Below the pieces are notes generated by a model. It was given only the letters and a program-made list of their open reading frames with translations. It ran no database searches and was not told the origin of the DNA. DNA of 64,000 nt from JBFHQE01 sp041592335. Lineage in GTDB: Bacteria > Pseudomonadota > Gammaproteobacteria > Thiohalobacterales > Thiohalobacteraceae. A program made the position numbers and the translations under genes. This document shows, piece after piece, positions 17,982-25,424 of the stretch (positions are counted from its first letter, which is position 1; every line of letters starts with the position of its first letter). The stretch is from contig JBFHQE010000008.1 of assembly GCA_041592335.1 (NCBI GenBank), positions 1 through 64,000 on the forward strand, in the 5' to 3' direction.

Positions 17982-18641
17982 ATGAAAAGAACAAACAAGA
18001 CTCAGCATATTGCCGCCCGCTGCCTGAGCATACTGACACTTACCCCACTCGTATCAGCACTGAACGCCGCCACCCTGCTACCACTCGAATCGCGTCTGAA
18101 CGGACAGGCTTACTACGACCCGAATCTCGACATCACCTGGTACAGCAACGCCGATCTGATCGGTGAATCCGATCTGGCAGCCGCCTCCGTCGCGGTCAAC
18201 AACCTGGTCGTCGACGGCATTTCCGGCTGGCGCCTGCCGATCACCGACCGTAACCGGGACGGCATTGCCGAAGACTGCAAAGGCAAGACCATCGATACCT
18301 GCACGCTGGATAACGAACTCAGCTTCATGCTCAACATCCGTGGCATCGCAGCCACCTCCCCCGGCCCTTTCACCAACCTGCGCGCCGACTGGTACTGGTC
18401 GGTTAGCAACGCGGTCTTTAACCCGCCACGGGTTTACGCCTGGCTGATGAACAGCGCAGGACAATCAGGATTCGGCGACGCGCATCCCGACAACATCGGA
18501 CTGCGCAGCTGGGCCGTTCACACCGGCGACGTTGCGGTGGTTCCGGTACCGGCGGCAATCTGGCTGTTCGGTTCGGGCCTGCTTGCACTGGCGGGTAGCG
18601 CTCGGCGTCGCACACGTCGACTGAACCGGGTATCCGACTGA
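17982..18641 (+). CDS. Exported DUF1566-like protein with PEP-CTERM-type sorting tail
   Basis: A 219-residue protein with a signal peptide (about 1-30, ending NAA). The body has lectin-like/DUF1566 flavour (GLQAYYDPNLDITWYSNA is not exact; the text seen is YYDPNLDITW, GWRLPITDRN and DWYWSVSNAV). The C-terminus VPVPAAIWLFGSGLLALAG followed by ARRRTRR is the three-part PEP-CTERM-like signal: a VPxPAA motif, a membrane helix and an Arg cluster. Such proteins are sorted by exosortase to the cell surface, often with exopolysaccharide. No exosortase gene is in the window. Function is otherwise unknown. Confidence 0.75.
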   Translation: MKRTNKTQHIAARCLSILTLTPLVSALNAATLLPLESRLNGQAYYDPNLDITWYSNADLIGESDLAAASVAVNNLVVDGISGWRLPITDRNRDGIAEDCKGKTIDTCTLDNELSFMLNIRGIAATSPGPFTNLRADWYWSVSNAVFNPPRVYAWLMNSAGQSGFGDAHPDNIGLRSWAVHTGDVAVVPVPAAIWLFGSGLLALAGSARRRTRRLNRVSD

Positions 18642-18702
18642 CAGCGATATTGCATTCCAGGGTAATTGGATTATTTTTCATGCATCGGCATGGAGAATGA
18701 TT

Positions 18703-19305
18703 ATGCGTCACCTTGTCCCGGCAACTCTTGTCCTTACTGCTTTAATCGCTGGCTGTCAGCCAGCGATCAAGCATGACGAGAACAGCCCTTACTTCGCGCC
18801 ACCGATCGGCTCGCAACTCATCCTGAAAAAACCCGTCGCCATCAAAGCCGACGACGCCCGCGCCTATTTCCAGAACGGCGCCATCGTGCCGCGCACCATC
18901 GACTACTTCACCCCGCACTGCCAACTGGAAGTAAACAATGTCATGCCGGTTACGCAAACCCTGCAACCCGACACTTTCACCATCACGCAGGTATCGAGAA
19001 AAACATTCGACGTGGTACAGGTCGGCAACACGCAACTCGCCAGGGTTGGCTTTGGGATCGGTATTGGTCTTGGCTTTGGCGATGATGGCGTCAGCGACAT
19101 CATGTACGCCTGGCAGATGAAACTTTCGTCAGCCAAACAACCCCATGTGCGGATGCTGATCTGCGGTGGGGTGTTCGATAAACCGGTCGATGCCGAGTAT
19201 CCGAGTATTAATGAAATGCGGCGGGCGCTGGGGGATTATGGGGAGCTGATTACTCCAGCATCCCCAGATCGGTACGCGCCGAGAGAAACTCCAGCCGCGA
19301 GATAG
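18703..19305 (+). CDS. Lipoprotein of unknown function
   Basis: A 200-residue predicted lipoprotein. I start it at ATG 18703, because GGAGA then stands seven bases upstream; ATG 18697 overlaps that sequence. Signal MRHLVPATLVLTALIAGC ends in a good lipobox (IAGC). The body has HCQLEVNNV and a Gly-rich FGIGIGLGFGDDG stretch; no family is recognised. Its 3' end overlaps the convergent LON-domain gene by 56 bases, so its last 18 residues are constrained by the other strand or the true end of one gene is different. Confidence 0.65.
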   Translation: MRHLVPATLVLTALIAGCQPAIKHDENSPYFAPPIGSQLILKKPVAIKADDARAYFQNGAIVPRTIDYFTPHCQLEVNNVMPVTQTLQPDTFTITQVSRKTFDVVQVGNTQLARVGFGIGIGLGFGDDGVSDIMYAWQMKLSSAKQPHVRMLICGGVFDKPVDAEYPSINEMRRALGDYGELITPASPDRYAPRETPAAR

Positions 19306-19837
19306 GGTCGGACGATTCCAGCAGCGAATGTTTTTCCAGTAATGGAATAGGTAGCAATTCCACCAGCCGCGCACTGACCCAGGCTGCATCGCCCAGCTTC
19401 ATGTTCATGGTCGAGAACGGCCGACCCAGCTGCGTCAGAATTTCTTCCAGCGCTTCCGCCATGTGCGCATAGCTGTTCGGCAGGTCATGGAACTTTTCAT
19501 TTTCAATCAAGGTGACATCGCCAATCAGCAACTGATCGTTACGCACGGCGGAACGATCAATCCGAAAGCGTTGCACGCCTTCCACGACCAGCGTCAGTTG
19601 ATCGGCCTCGTTTTTATCCCAGTCGACGATTTTCGCGATGGTCCCCACCGGGTAGGGCACTGCCGCCTCACCGGCTTCCTTGCCTTCCTTGATAAGGCAT
19701 ACGCCGAAACCCTTATCCTTCTTCATGCAATCGCTGACCATGGAAAGGTAACGCGGCTCGAAGATTTTCAACGGCAACAGGCCACCGGGAAACAGTACGG
19801 TGTAAAGCGGGAAAAGTGGAATATTAAGGGAGCTCAT
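19250..19837 (-). CDS. LON substrate-binding-domain protein
   Basis: A 195-residue stand-alone LON N-terminal domain without AAA or protease parts. It starts LNIPLFPLYTVLFPGGLLPLKIFEPRY-like; the visible core is FPGGLLPLKIFEPRYL, GFGVCLIKEG, PVGTIAKIVDWD and VEGVQRFRI. Such single-domain proteins are common in proteobacteria and are presumed to bind unfolded or substrate peptides; a defined role is lacking. Its start overlaps the ubiX stop by four bases, so it is the last gene of the adk-to-lon operon. Confidence 0.88.
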   Translation of the reverse strand: MSSLNIPLFPLYTVLFPGGLLPLKIFEPRYLSMVSDCMKKDKGFGVCLIKEGKEAGEAAVPYPVGTIAKIVDWDKNEADQLTLVVEGVQRFRIDRSAVRNDQLLIGDVTLIENEKFHDLPNSYAHMAEALEEILTQLGRPFSTMNMKLGDAAWVSARLVELLPIPLLEKHSLLESSDPISRLEFLSARTDLGMLE

Positions 19838-20454
19838 TCAGACTCACCCCAGCGGACTGACAGTGTATGCGGCACATCCAGATGATCCAGAATCCGCGCC
19901 ACCACAAAATCCACCAGGTCATCGATCGACTGCGGCCGATGATAAAAACCGGGATTGGCATCCATGATCACCGCGCCCATGCGCGCCAGCTTCAGCATGT
20001 TCTCCAGATGAATCACCGAGTATGGACTTTCGCGCGGCACCAGGATCAGCTGTTGCTGCTCCTTCAACACCACATCCGCCGCGCGCTCGATCAGGTTATT
20101 ACTCGCGCCACAGGCAATCGCCGACAGGGTGCCCATGGTACAGGGACAAACCACCATCGCACTCGGCACACCCGAACCGCTCGCCACCGGCGCGGTCCAT
20201 TCCTTCTGCCCGAACACCTCGATCTGACCATCCTCGGCGCCATAGTATTCGGTCAGAAAGCGCTGCATATCCGCGGTACGGCCCGGCAGTTTCAGATCGG
20301 TTTCCATGCCGATCACCACCTGGCCCGGCTCGGAGATCATGAAGTACACCTGTTGCTCGGCCTCGATCAGGCATTCGAGCAGACGCAGGGCATACTGCGC
20401 GCCGGAAGCCCCGGTCACCGCCAATGCAATCGGTCTGTTCTGGATTGAACTCAT
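19834..20454 (-). CDS. ubiX: Flavin prenyltransferase UbiX
   Basis: A 206-residue flavoprotein of the UbiX/Pad1 family. It prenylates FMN with dimethylallyl phosphate to make the prFMN cofactor of UbiD decarboxylases, used in ubiquinone synthesis. Hallmarks: ALAVTGASGAQYALRLLE at the FMN site, SGSGVPSAMVVCPCTMGTL, LILVPRESPYSVIHLENML and MDANPGFYHRPQSIDDL. The gene overlaps mpl upstream and the LON gene downstream by four bases each. Confidence 0.96.
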   Translation of the reverse strand: MSSIQNRPIALAVTGASGAQYALRLLECLIEAEQQVYFMISEPGQVVIGMETDLKLPGRTADMQRFLTEYYGAEDGQIEVFGQKEWTAPVASGSGVPSAMVVCPCTMGTLSAIACGASNNLIERAADVVLKEQQQLILVPRESPYSVIHLENMLKLARMGAVIMDANPGFYHRPQSIDDLVDFVVARILDHLDVPHTLSVRWGESE

Positions 20455-21806
20455 AAGGCCTTCAACAATTTCTCGTGAATACCGCCAAAACCGCCGTTAC
20501 TCATCACCAGCACGGCATCGCCACTTTGCGCCTCTGCCGCGACTTCTTCAACAATCCGCTCCACCGAATCGCTGACACTCGCGGCCGCATGACAGGTGCG
20601 CGCGATATAACCCAGATCCATGCCCACATCCGGTGGCTCGTAAAACCAGACGCGGCTTGCGCCGATCAGCGAGGGCGCCAGCGCTTCTTCATGCACACCC
20701 ATGCGCATGGTGTTGGAACGCGGCTCCAGCACCACCAGGATACGACGCCGCTCGTCCTGCCGACGCAGGCCCTGCAGCGTGGTCGCAATCGCCGTGGGGT
20801 GATGCGCAAAGTCATCATAGACCGTCACGCCATTCACTTCGCCGCGCACTTCAAGGCGGCGCTTGATGCCTTTGAACTCAGCGAGCGCTTCACAACCCTG
20901 CGCTATCGGCACACCGGCATGCCGCGCCGCCGCCAGCGCCGACAGGGCATTGTGCAGATTGTGATCGCCCACCTGCGACCAGTTCACTGTGCCCTGCAAC
21001 TCGCCATGACAATAGACTTCAAACTGACTGGCGTCTTCTTTCAGCTTGCGCGCCTGCCATTGCGCGGGAAACTCACCGACCGAAACTGTTTCAGTCGGCG
21101 TCCAGCAACCCATGTCCAGCACGTCGGCGACATTACCGTCATTGGCGTTCTCGATAATCAGCCCCTCGCCCGGCACGGTGCGCACCAGGTGGTGAAACTG
21201 TTTCTGAATCGCGGGCAGGTCGGCAAAGATATCGGCGTGATCGAACTCGATGTTATTAATGATAAGCGTGCGCGGCCGGTAATGGACGAACTTGGAACGC
21301 TTGTCGAAAAAGGCCGTGTCGTACTCGTCCGCCTCGACCACGAAGAACGGCGTCTCGCCGAGTCGCGCGGAAACACCGAAGTTGTTCGGCACGCCGCCAA
21401 TCAGGAATCCCGGTTTCAGTCCCGCGTATTCCAGAATCCAGGCCAGCATGCTCGAGGTGGAGGTCTTGCCGTGCGTGCCGGACACCGCCAGCACCCAGCG
21501 ATCCTGCAACACGTTTTCCGCCAGCCATTGCGCGCCCGAGGTATAGGGCAGGCCTTTATTCAGAATCTGTTCGACGGCCGCATTGCCGCGCGACAGCGCG
21601 TTACCAATCACGTAACTCGCCGCGCCCTCCGGCACGGTATCGGCGCTGAAACCCTGGGTGAGTTCGATGCCCTGCTGTTCCAGTTGCGTGCTCATCGGCG
21701 GATAGACATTGGCATCCGATCCGCTGACGCTGTGCCCGGAGGATTTTGCCAGCACCGCAATGCCGCCCATGAAGGTACCGCAGATACCGAGTATATGAAT
21801 ATGCAT
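20451..21806 (-). CDS. mpl: UDP-MurNAc : L-Ala-D-Glu-meso-DAP ligase (murein recycling)
   Basis: A 451-residue Mur-ligase family enzyme that reattaches recycled tripeptide to UDP-MurNAc. The start at 21806 (MHIHILGICGTFMGG) matches the family; the ORF runs open to 21953 without conserved residues. VSGTHGKTSTSSMLAWIL is the ATP loop, FFVVEADEYDTAFFDKRSKF is typical of Mpl, and NALSALAAARHAGVP and VYDDFAHHPTAIATTL mark domains 2 and 3. It begins two bases after the membrane-protein gene and overlaps ubiX by four bases. Confidence 0.95.
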   Translation of the reverse strand: MHIHILGICGTFMGGIAVLAKSSGHSVSGSDANVYPPMSTQLEQQGIELTQGFSADTVPEGAASYVIGNALSRGNAAVEQILNKGLPYTSGAQWLAENVLQDRWVLAVSGTHGKTSTSSMLAWILEYAGLKPGFLIGGVPNNFGVSARLGETPFFVVEADEYDTAFFDKRSKFVHYRPRTLIINNIEFDHADIFADLPAIQKQFHHLVRTVPGEGLIIENANDGNVADVLDMGCWTPTETVSVGEFPAQWQARKLKEDASQFEVYCHGELQGTVNWSQVGDHNLHNALSALAAARHAGVPIAQGCEALAEFKGIKRRLEVRGEVNGVTVYDDFAHHPTAIATTLQGLRRQDERRRILVVLEPRSNTMRMGVHEEALAPSLIGASRVWFYEPPDVGMDLGYIARTCHAAASVSDSVERIVEEVAAEAQSGDAVLVMSNGGFGGIHEKLLKAL

Positions 21807-21808
21807 GT

Positions 21809-22333
21809 TCAACCTGTTGCGACGGGCAGCGGCACCAGAAATTCGCCAATCACCCTTGAAAGCAGAAAAAATAACACAGATAGCACCATCGCCAGGGAAA
21901 GATGTATCCCGATGGCGTGACGGATCACGTGCCCCAGCACCAGCAGGTTCCACACCAGGAAGCCAAGCAGCGCAATCACCGCGATACCGGGACTGGCCTC
22001 CTGGTGCAGTGCGTCGGCGAACACCATCATGAAGGGGAAGGCCATGACCTCGATAATAATCCAGGCACCGATCAGGGCCTGGTAACTTTGCACAAAACGC
22101 GCCGTGAGGTTATTGAACTGTAGCAACAGTTGCAGAAACACCGCTGGCAGAATGAGATTCAGCAGGCTGGCGGTCAAGGCGCCGGGCAGCGACAGATACA
22201 GCGAATTGGAAATCATCAGCAGCACGAAATACGCGGCCACCAGCAACATCAGCAATACACTGGATGCGGGCAGCGATTGCGGTCCGGCACGTAACAGCGC
22301 CACGCTCCAGAAAGCTTGAATCAGGGCAAACAC
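21809..22333 (-). CDS. Multipass inner-membrane protein, unrecognised
   Basis: A 174-residue very hydrophobic protein with about five predicted membrane segments (near 24-50, 55-77, 84-110, 115-140 and 145-168) and few charged loops. Topology is reminiscent of small Yip1-type proteins, but no decisive motif was seen. It lies 14 bases after adk and directly before mpl, so it is probably cotranscribed and may relate to envelope functions. Confidence 0.7.
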   Translation of the reverse strand: MFALIQAFWSVALLRAGPQSLPASSVLLMLLVAAYFVLLMISNSLYLSLPGALTASLLNLILPAVFLQLLLQFNNLTARFVQSYQALIGAWIIIEVMAFPFMMVFADALHQEASPGIAVIALLGFLVWNLLVLGHVIRHAIGIHLSLAMVLSVLFFLLSRVIGEFLVPLPVATG

Positions 22334-22347
22334 GTCAACCGTTCACG

Positions 22348-23523
22348 TTAACGGCGTTTTGCGGTTTTCTTCTTGGCCACTTTTTTCTTTGCCGCCTTTT
22401 TGGCCGCCGGTTTCTTTGCGACCTTTTTCTTTACCGGCGCCTTCTTGGCCGCTGGCTTTTTGGCCGCCGCTTTTTTCACCACCGCCTTCTTCTTCGCGGC
22501 CGCCTTTTTCACGGGCGCTTTCTTGGCGACTTTTTTCTTCGCGGCCGGTTTCTTCACCGGGGCTTTTTTCGTTGCCGTTTTTTTCGCCACGACCTTCTTC
22601 TTCGCTACGGCTTTTTTCACCGCTGCTTTCTTAACAACGGCTTTTTTGACCGCCGCCTTCTTGGTCACTTTTTTCTTCACGGCCGCCTTTTTGGCCGGGG
22701 CTTTCTTTTCAGCCTTGGGCTTGGCGGACTTGGCTGACTTGCTGGCAGCGGACTTCTTGGCCGCCTTCGGTGGCGCATTGTCTTCCGCCTCCTGTTGCTG
22801 CACCCGTTGCGCGGCAATCGCCTCGGCCACCGATTTGGTGGTGGGCCGCTTGCGTTTGACCGCCTTGCGATTGGCCGCTGCCTGGCCGACGATCTTTTGC
22901 AGCGCCGCGAAGACATCGTTGATCTCGCCCACGCCCTGCACGGTGCGCAGCAGACCTTTATTACGGTAATACTCGACCAGCGGCATGGTGGTGGTTTCGA
23001 ATATGCGCAGCCGGTTACTGATCGTTTCTTCATTATCATCGGCGCGGTGATGCAGGTTGCCGCCGCATTCGTCGCACACGCCATCCACATGCGGCGGCGC
23101 GGTGAAGACGTTGCAGGTCCAGCCGCAGCTGCGGCAGGTATGACGTCCGACCATGCGCTGCAGCAGCAGGTCAAAATCGACATCGATCAGGATGGCCAGC
23201 TCAAGCGGCTGCCCCTGTTCTTCCAGCGCCTGATCCAGCGCTTCCGCCTGCGACAGGTTGCGCGGGAAGCCATCCAGGATGAAGCCCTTGTGAGTATCCT
23301 TCTGATTCAATCGGTTACGAATGATGCCAAGCACGATATCGTCGGAAACCAGCTGTCCGGCATCCATCGCGGCCTTGGCCATCTTGCCCAGTGGCGACCC
23401 CTCGGCCACGGCGGCGCGTAGTGCATCCCCGGTGGAAATCTGTGGCAAGCGGTAGTGTTCTTCGAGCTTTTTACCCTGGGTCCCCTTCCCCGAACCCGGG
23501 GCGCCCAACAACACGATCCTCAT
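22348..23523 (-). CDS. adk: Adenylate kinase with a long Lys/Ala-rich C-terminal tail
   Basis: A 391-residue protein. Residues 1-213 are a normal long-LID adenylate kinase (AMP + ATP to 2 ADP): MRIVLLGAPGSGKGTQG P-loop, FILDGFPRN, and a zinc-type LID with Cys130, Cys133, Cys150, Cys153 (C-x2-C-x16-C-x2-C). A linker (214-250) leads to about 140 residues built of AAKK, APVKK and VKKA units, like bacterial histone-H1 tails. Usual adenylate kinases end near residue 215. The start at 23523 follows an AAGGAG element and gives the canonical N-terminus. The tail reads cleanly in frame to the stop. It could bind nucleic acid, polyphosphate or the nucleoid; this is inference. First gene of the operon through the LON gene. 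Confidence 0.95.
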   Translation of the reverse strand: MRIVLLGAPGSGKGTQGKKLEEHYRLPQISTGDALRAAVAEGSPLGKMAKAAMDAGQLVSDDIVLGIIRNRLNQKDTHKGFILDGFPRNLSQAEALDQALEEQGQPLELAILIDVDFDLLLQRMVGRHTCRSCGWTCNVFTAPPHVDGVCDECGGNLHHRADDNEETISNRLRIFETTTMPLVEYYRNKGLLRTVQGVGEINDVFAALQKIVGQAAANRKAVKRKRPTTKSVAEAIAAQRVQQQEAEDNAPPKAAKKSAASKSAKSAKPKAEKKAPAKKAAVKKKVTKKAAVKKAVVKKAAVKKAVAKKKVVAKKTATKKAPVKKPAAKKKVAKKAPVKKAAAKKKAVVKKAAAKKPAAKKAPVKKKVAKKPAAKKAAKKKVAKKKTAKRR

Positions 23524-23653
23524 AACGACTCTCGGCTCCTTAAGTTTTTTCCATGGCCTTATACAATTTTTTAGATGGCCGGATGTGAAATGTGGGTTTA
23601 AGCTACCGCCTTCCGTTGGCATAAGTCAACGAACTTAAATGAAAAATTTACTC

Positions 23654-23684
23654 TAGCCCACGTTTTGTCGGGCTACGGTTTTTT
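23654..23684 (+). terminator. Hairpin plus T-run in the 365-base adk-pfp gap
   Basis: TAGCCC (23654-23659) pairs with GGGCTA (23670-23675) and is followed by six T at 23679-23684. It looks like a weak intrinsic terminator or attenuator on the plus strand, placed before the candidate leader peptide and pfp. The remainder of the gap 23524-23888 holds the small ORF at 23738 and no obvious promoter. Confidence 0.4.
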
Positions 23685-23737
23685 ATCCGCGCAGTATGCC
23701 GTTTTTTCGATTTTGACTACACGCAAGGAGCGTTTCG

Positions 23738-23854
23738 GTGAAGAACAACACAGCCAGCGCGCCGATTCCCAGCGACACCTTGACCCGTCAATCCACTGAG
23801 ATAACCTGCGCAACTGACCCCGCGCGCACCCTGCCGCGCAAATTCAGCCCTTAA
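23738..23854 (+). CDS. Possible 38-residue leader peptide upstream of pfp
   Basis: A GTG start with AAGGAG seven bases before it opens a 38-codon frame ending in TAA, 34 bases before pfp. The product is Thr/Ser/Pro-rich (MKNNTASAPIPSDTL at the start) with no signal peptide or recognised motif. The strong ribosome-binding site and position, after a hairpin with T-run, suggest a leader or regulatory ORF. It might equally be chance; no homologue was checked. Confidence 0.35.
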   Translation: MKNNTASAPIPSDTLTRQSTEITCATDPARTLPRKFSP

Positions 23855-23888
23855 AGATTCACGTATTAAATTGTAGATGGAGCGAGAA

Positions 23889-25169
23889 ATGGCCAAATCG
23901 ACAGGTAAGAAAAATGCCTTTTATGCACAGTCCGGCGGCGTCACCGCCGTTATCAACGCCAGTGCCTGCGGCGTGATCGAGACTGCGCGCAAGCACAAGG
24001 ACAAGATCGGGAAGGTTTATGCCGGCCGTAACGGCATCATCGGCGCACTGACCGAAGACCTGATCGACACCACCAAGGAATCCGCGCGCGATATCGCCGC
24101 GCTGCGCCACACCCCGTCCGGCGCCTTCGGTTCCTGCCGCTACAAGCTGAAAAGCCTGGAAGCCAACAAGCGCGAATACGAGCGTCTGATCGAAGTGTTC
24201 GAAGCGCACAACATCGGTTACTTCTTTTATAACGGTGGCGGTGACTCCGCGGACACCTGCCTGAAGGTATCGCAGCTGTCCAAGAGCATGGGCTACCCGA
24301 TCCAGGCCATTCACGTACCCAAGACCGTGGACAACGACCTGCCGATCACCGACAACTGCCCGGGCTTCGGTTCCGTGGCCAAGTACATCGCCGTTTCCAC
24401 CCGCGAAGCCAGCTTCGACGTGGCCTCCATGTGCGCCACTTCGACCAAGATTTTCGTACTGGAAGTCATGGGCCGTCACGCCGGCTGGATTGCCGCCGCG
24501 GGCGCCATGGCCGCGACCGAAGACTGCGACCTGCCGATCATCGTGCTGTTCCCGGAAGTGCCCTTCAACCAGACCAAGTTCCTGGCCGCGGTTAAGGAAA
24601 AGGTCAAGAAATACGGTTATTGCTCCATCGTGGTTTCCGAGGGCGTGCACGACAAGTCCGGCAAGTTCCTCGCCGACCAGGGTCTGAAAGATGCCTTCGG
24701 TCATGCTCAGCTGGGTGGTGTCGCACCGGTCATCGCCAACCTGGTACGCGGCAAGCTGGGTTACAAGTATCACTGGGCGGTTGCCGATTACCTGCAGCGC
24801 GCCGCGCGCCACGTTGCTTCTCAGTCCGACGTGGAACAGGCCTATGCCATGGGTAAGGCCGCGGTGGAATTCGCGATTGCGGGCAAGAACTCCGTGATGC
24901 CGACCATCGTGCGCACCTCCAACTCTCCTTACCGCTGGAAGGTGGGCGAGGCCAAGCTGTCACGCGTGGCCAACGTCGAGAAGATGATGCCGATGAGCTT
25001 CATCAGCAAGGATGGCTTCGGCATCACCAAGCGCTGCCGCGATTATCTCGCACCCCTGATGAAGGGCGAAGACTATCCGCCTTACGGCAAGGACGGCATG
25101 CCGAAATATGTGCAGCTCAAGCTGATCGGTGTACCCAAGAAGACCGGTAAGGAATTCAAGATCAAGTAA
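23889..25169 (+). CDS. pfp: PPi-dependent 6-phosphofructokinase
   Basis: A 426-residue phosphofructokinase that uses pyrophosphate instead of ATP, so the step fructose-6-P to fructose-1,6-bisP is reversible. The start at 23889 has GGAG six bases upstream; ATG 23877 is in frame but lies before that site. GGGDS (116-120) and PKTVDND (144-150) are the PPi-type signatures (Asp at the position that blocks ATP and the lysine of PKT), and MGRHAGW (194-200) contacts the sugar phosphate. It is followed by a terminator and then by hppA and ppa, both PPi enzymes. Calvin-cycle bacteria often carry this enzyme; this is family knowledge, not proof here. Confidence 0.93.
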   Translation: MAKSTGKKNAFYAQSGGVTAVINASACGVIETARKHKDKIGKVYAGRNGIIGALTEDLIDTTKESARDIAALRHTPSGAFGSCRYKLKSLEANKREYERLIEVFEAHNIGYFFYNGGGDSADTCLKVSQLSKSMGYPIQAIHVPKTVDNDLPITDNCPGFGSVAKYIAVSTREASFDVASMCATSTKIFVLEVMGRHAGWIAAAGAMAATEDCDLPIIVLFPEVPFNQTKFLAAVKEKVKKYGYCSIVVSEGVHDKSGKFLADQGLKDAFGHAQLGGVAPVIANLVRGKLGYKYHWAVADYLQRAARHVASQSDVEQAYAMGKAAVEFAIAGKNSVMPTIVRTSNSPYRWKVGEAKLSRVANVEKMMPMSFISKDGFGITKRCRDYLAPLMKGEDYPPYGKDGMPKYVQLKLIGVPKKTGKEFKIK

Positions 25170-25179
25170 GGAAGCAGAA

Positions 25180-25203
25180 GGGGCGCTGTCAGCGCCCCTT
25201 TTT
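25180..25203 (+). terminator. Intrinsic terminator of pfp
   Basis: GGGGCGCTG-t-CAGCGCCCC followed by TTTTT, 10 bases after the pfp stop. The stem is perfect and GC-rich. pfp is therefore probably a separate transcript from hppA. Confidence 0.92.
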
Positions 25204-25424
25204 ATTTGGGTATAAAGAAAATAAGTATATAAGCGGATGCTAATCTTGATGTCAGTCAATGTCGGATTAGATTGAAGTGGGCATAGTGAGTCGCGTAATC
25301 AGGCGATTTGCGACTCAAGCGCCGTAAAACAGGTTTTTGGTCATAAATCGAACGTTCCTGGTACCGCACAGCAATCGCACGGCCACCAGGAGGTTCATCA
25401 ACAAGGAACCGGGAGGAAGTCGTT

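Noticed and set aside
17705..17998. Minus-strand 97-codon frame beside the HNH gene
   Set aside because: It runs through the 27-bp repeat and overlaps the next gene's start; no ribosome-binding site or conserved motif.
22359..22969. Plus-strand frames rich in Phe, Leu and Ala opposite the adk tail
   Set aside because: They are the complement of the Lys/Ala repeat codons; hydrophobicity is a by-product and no start signal exists.
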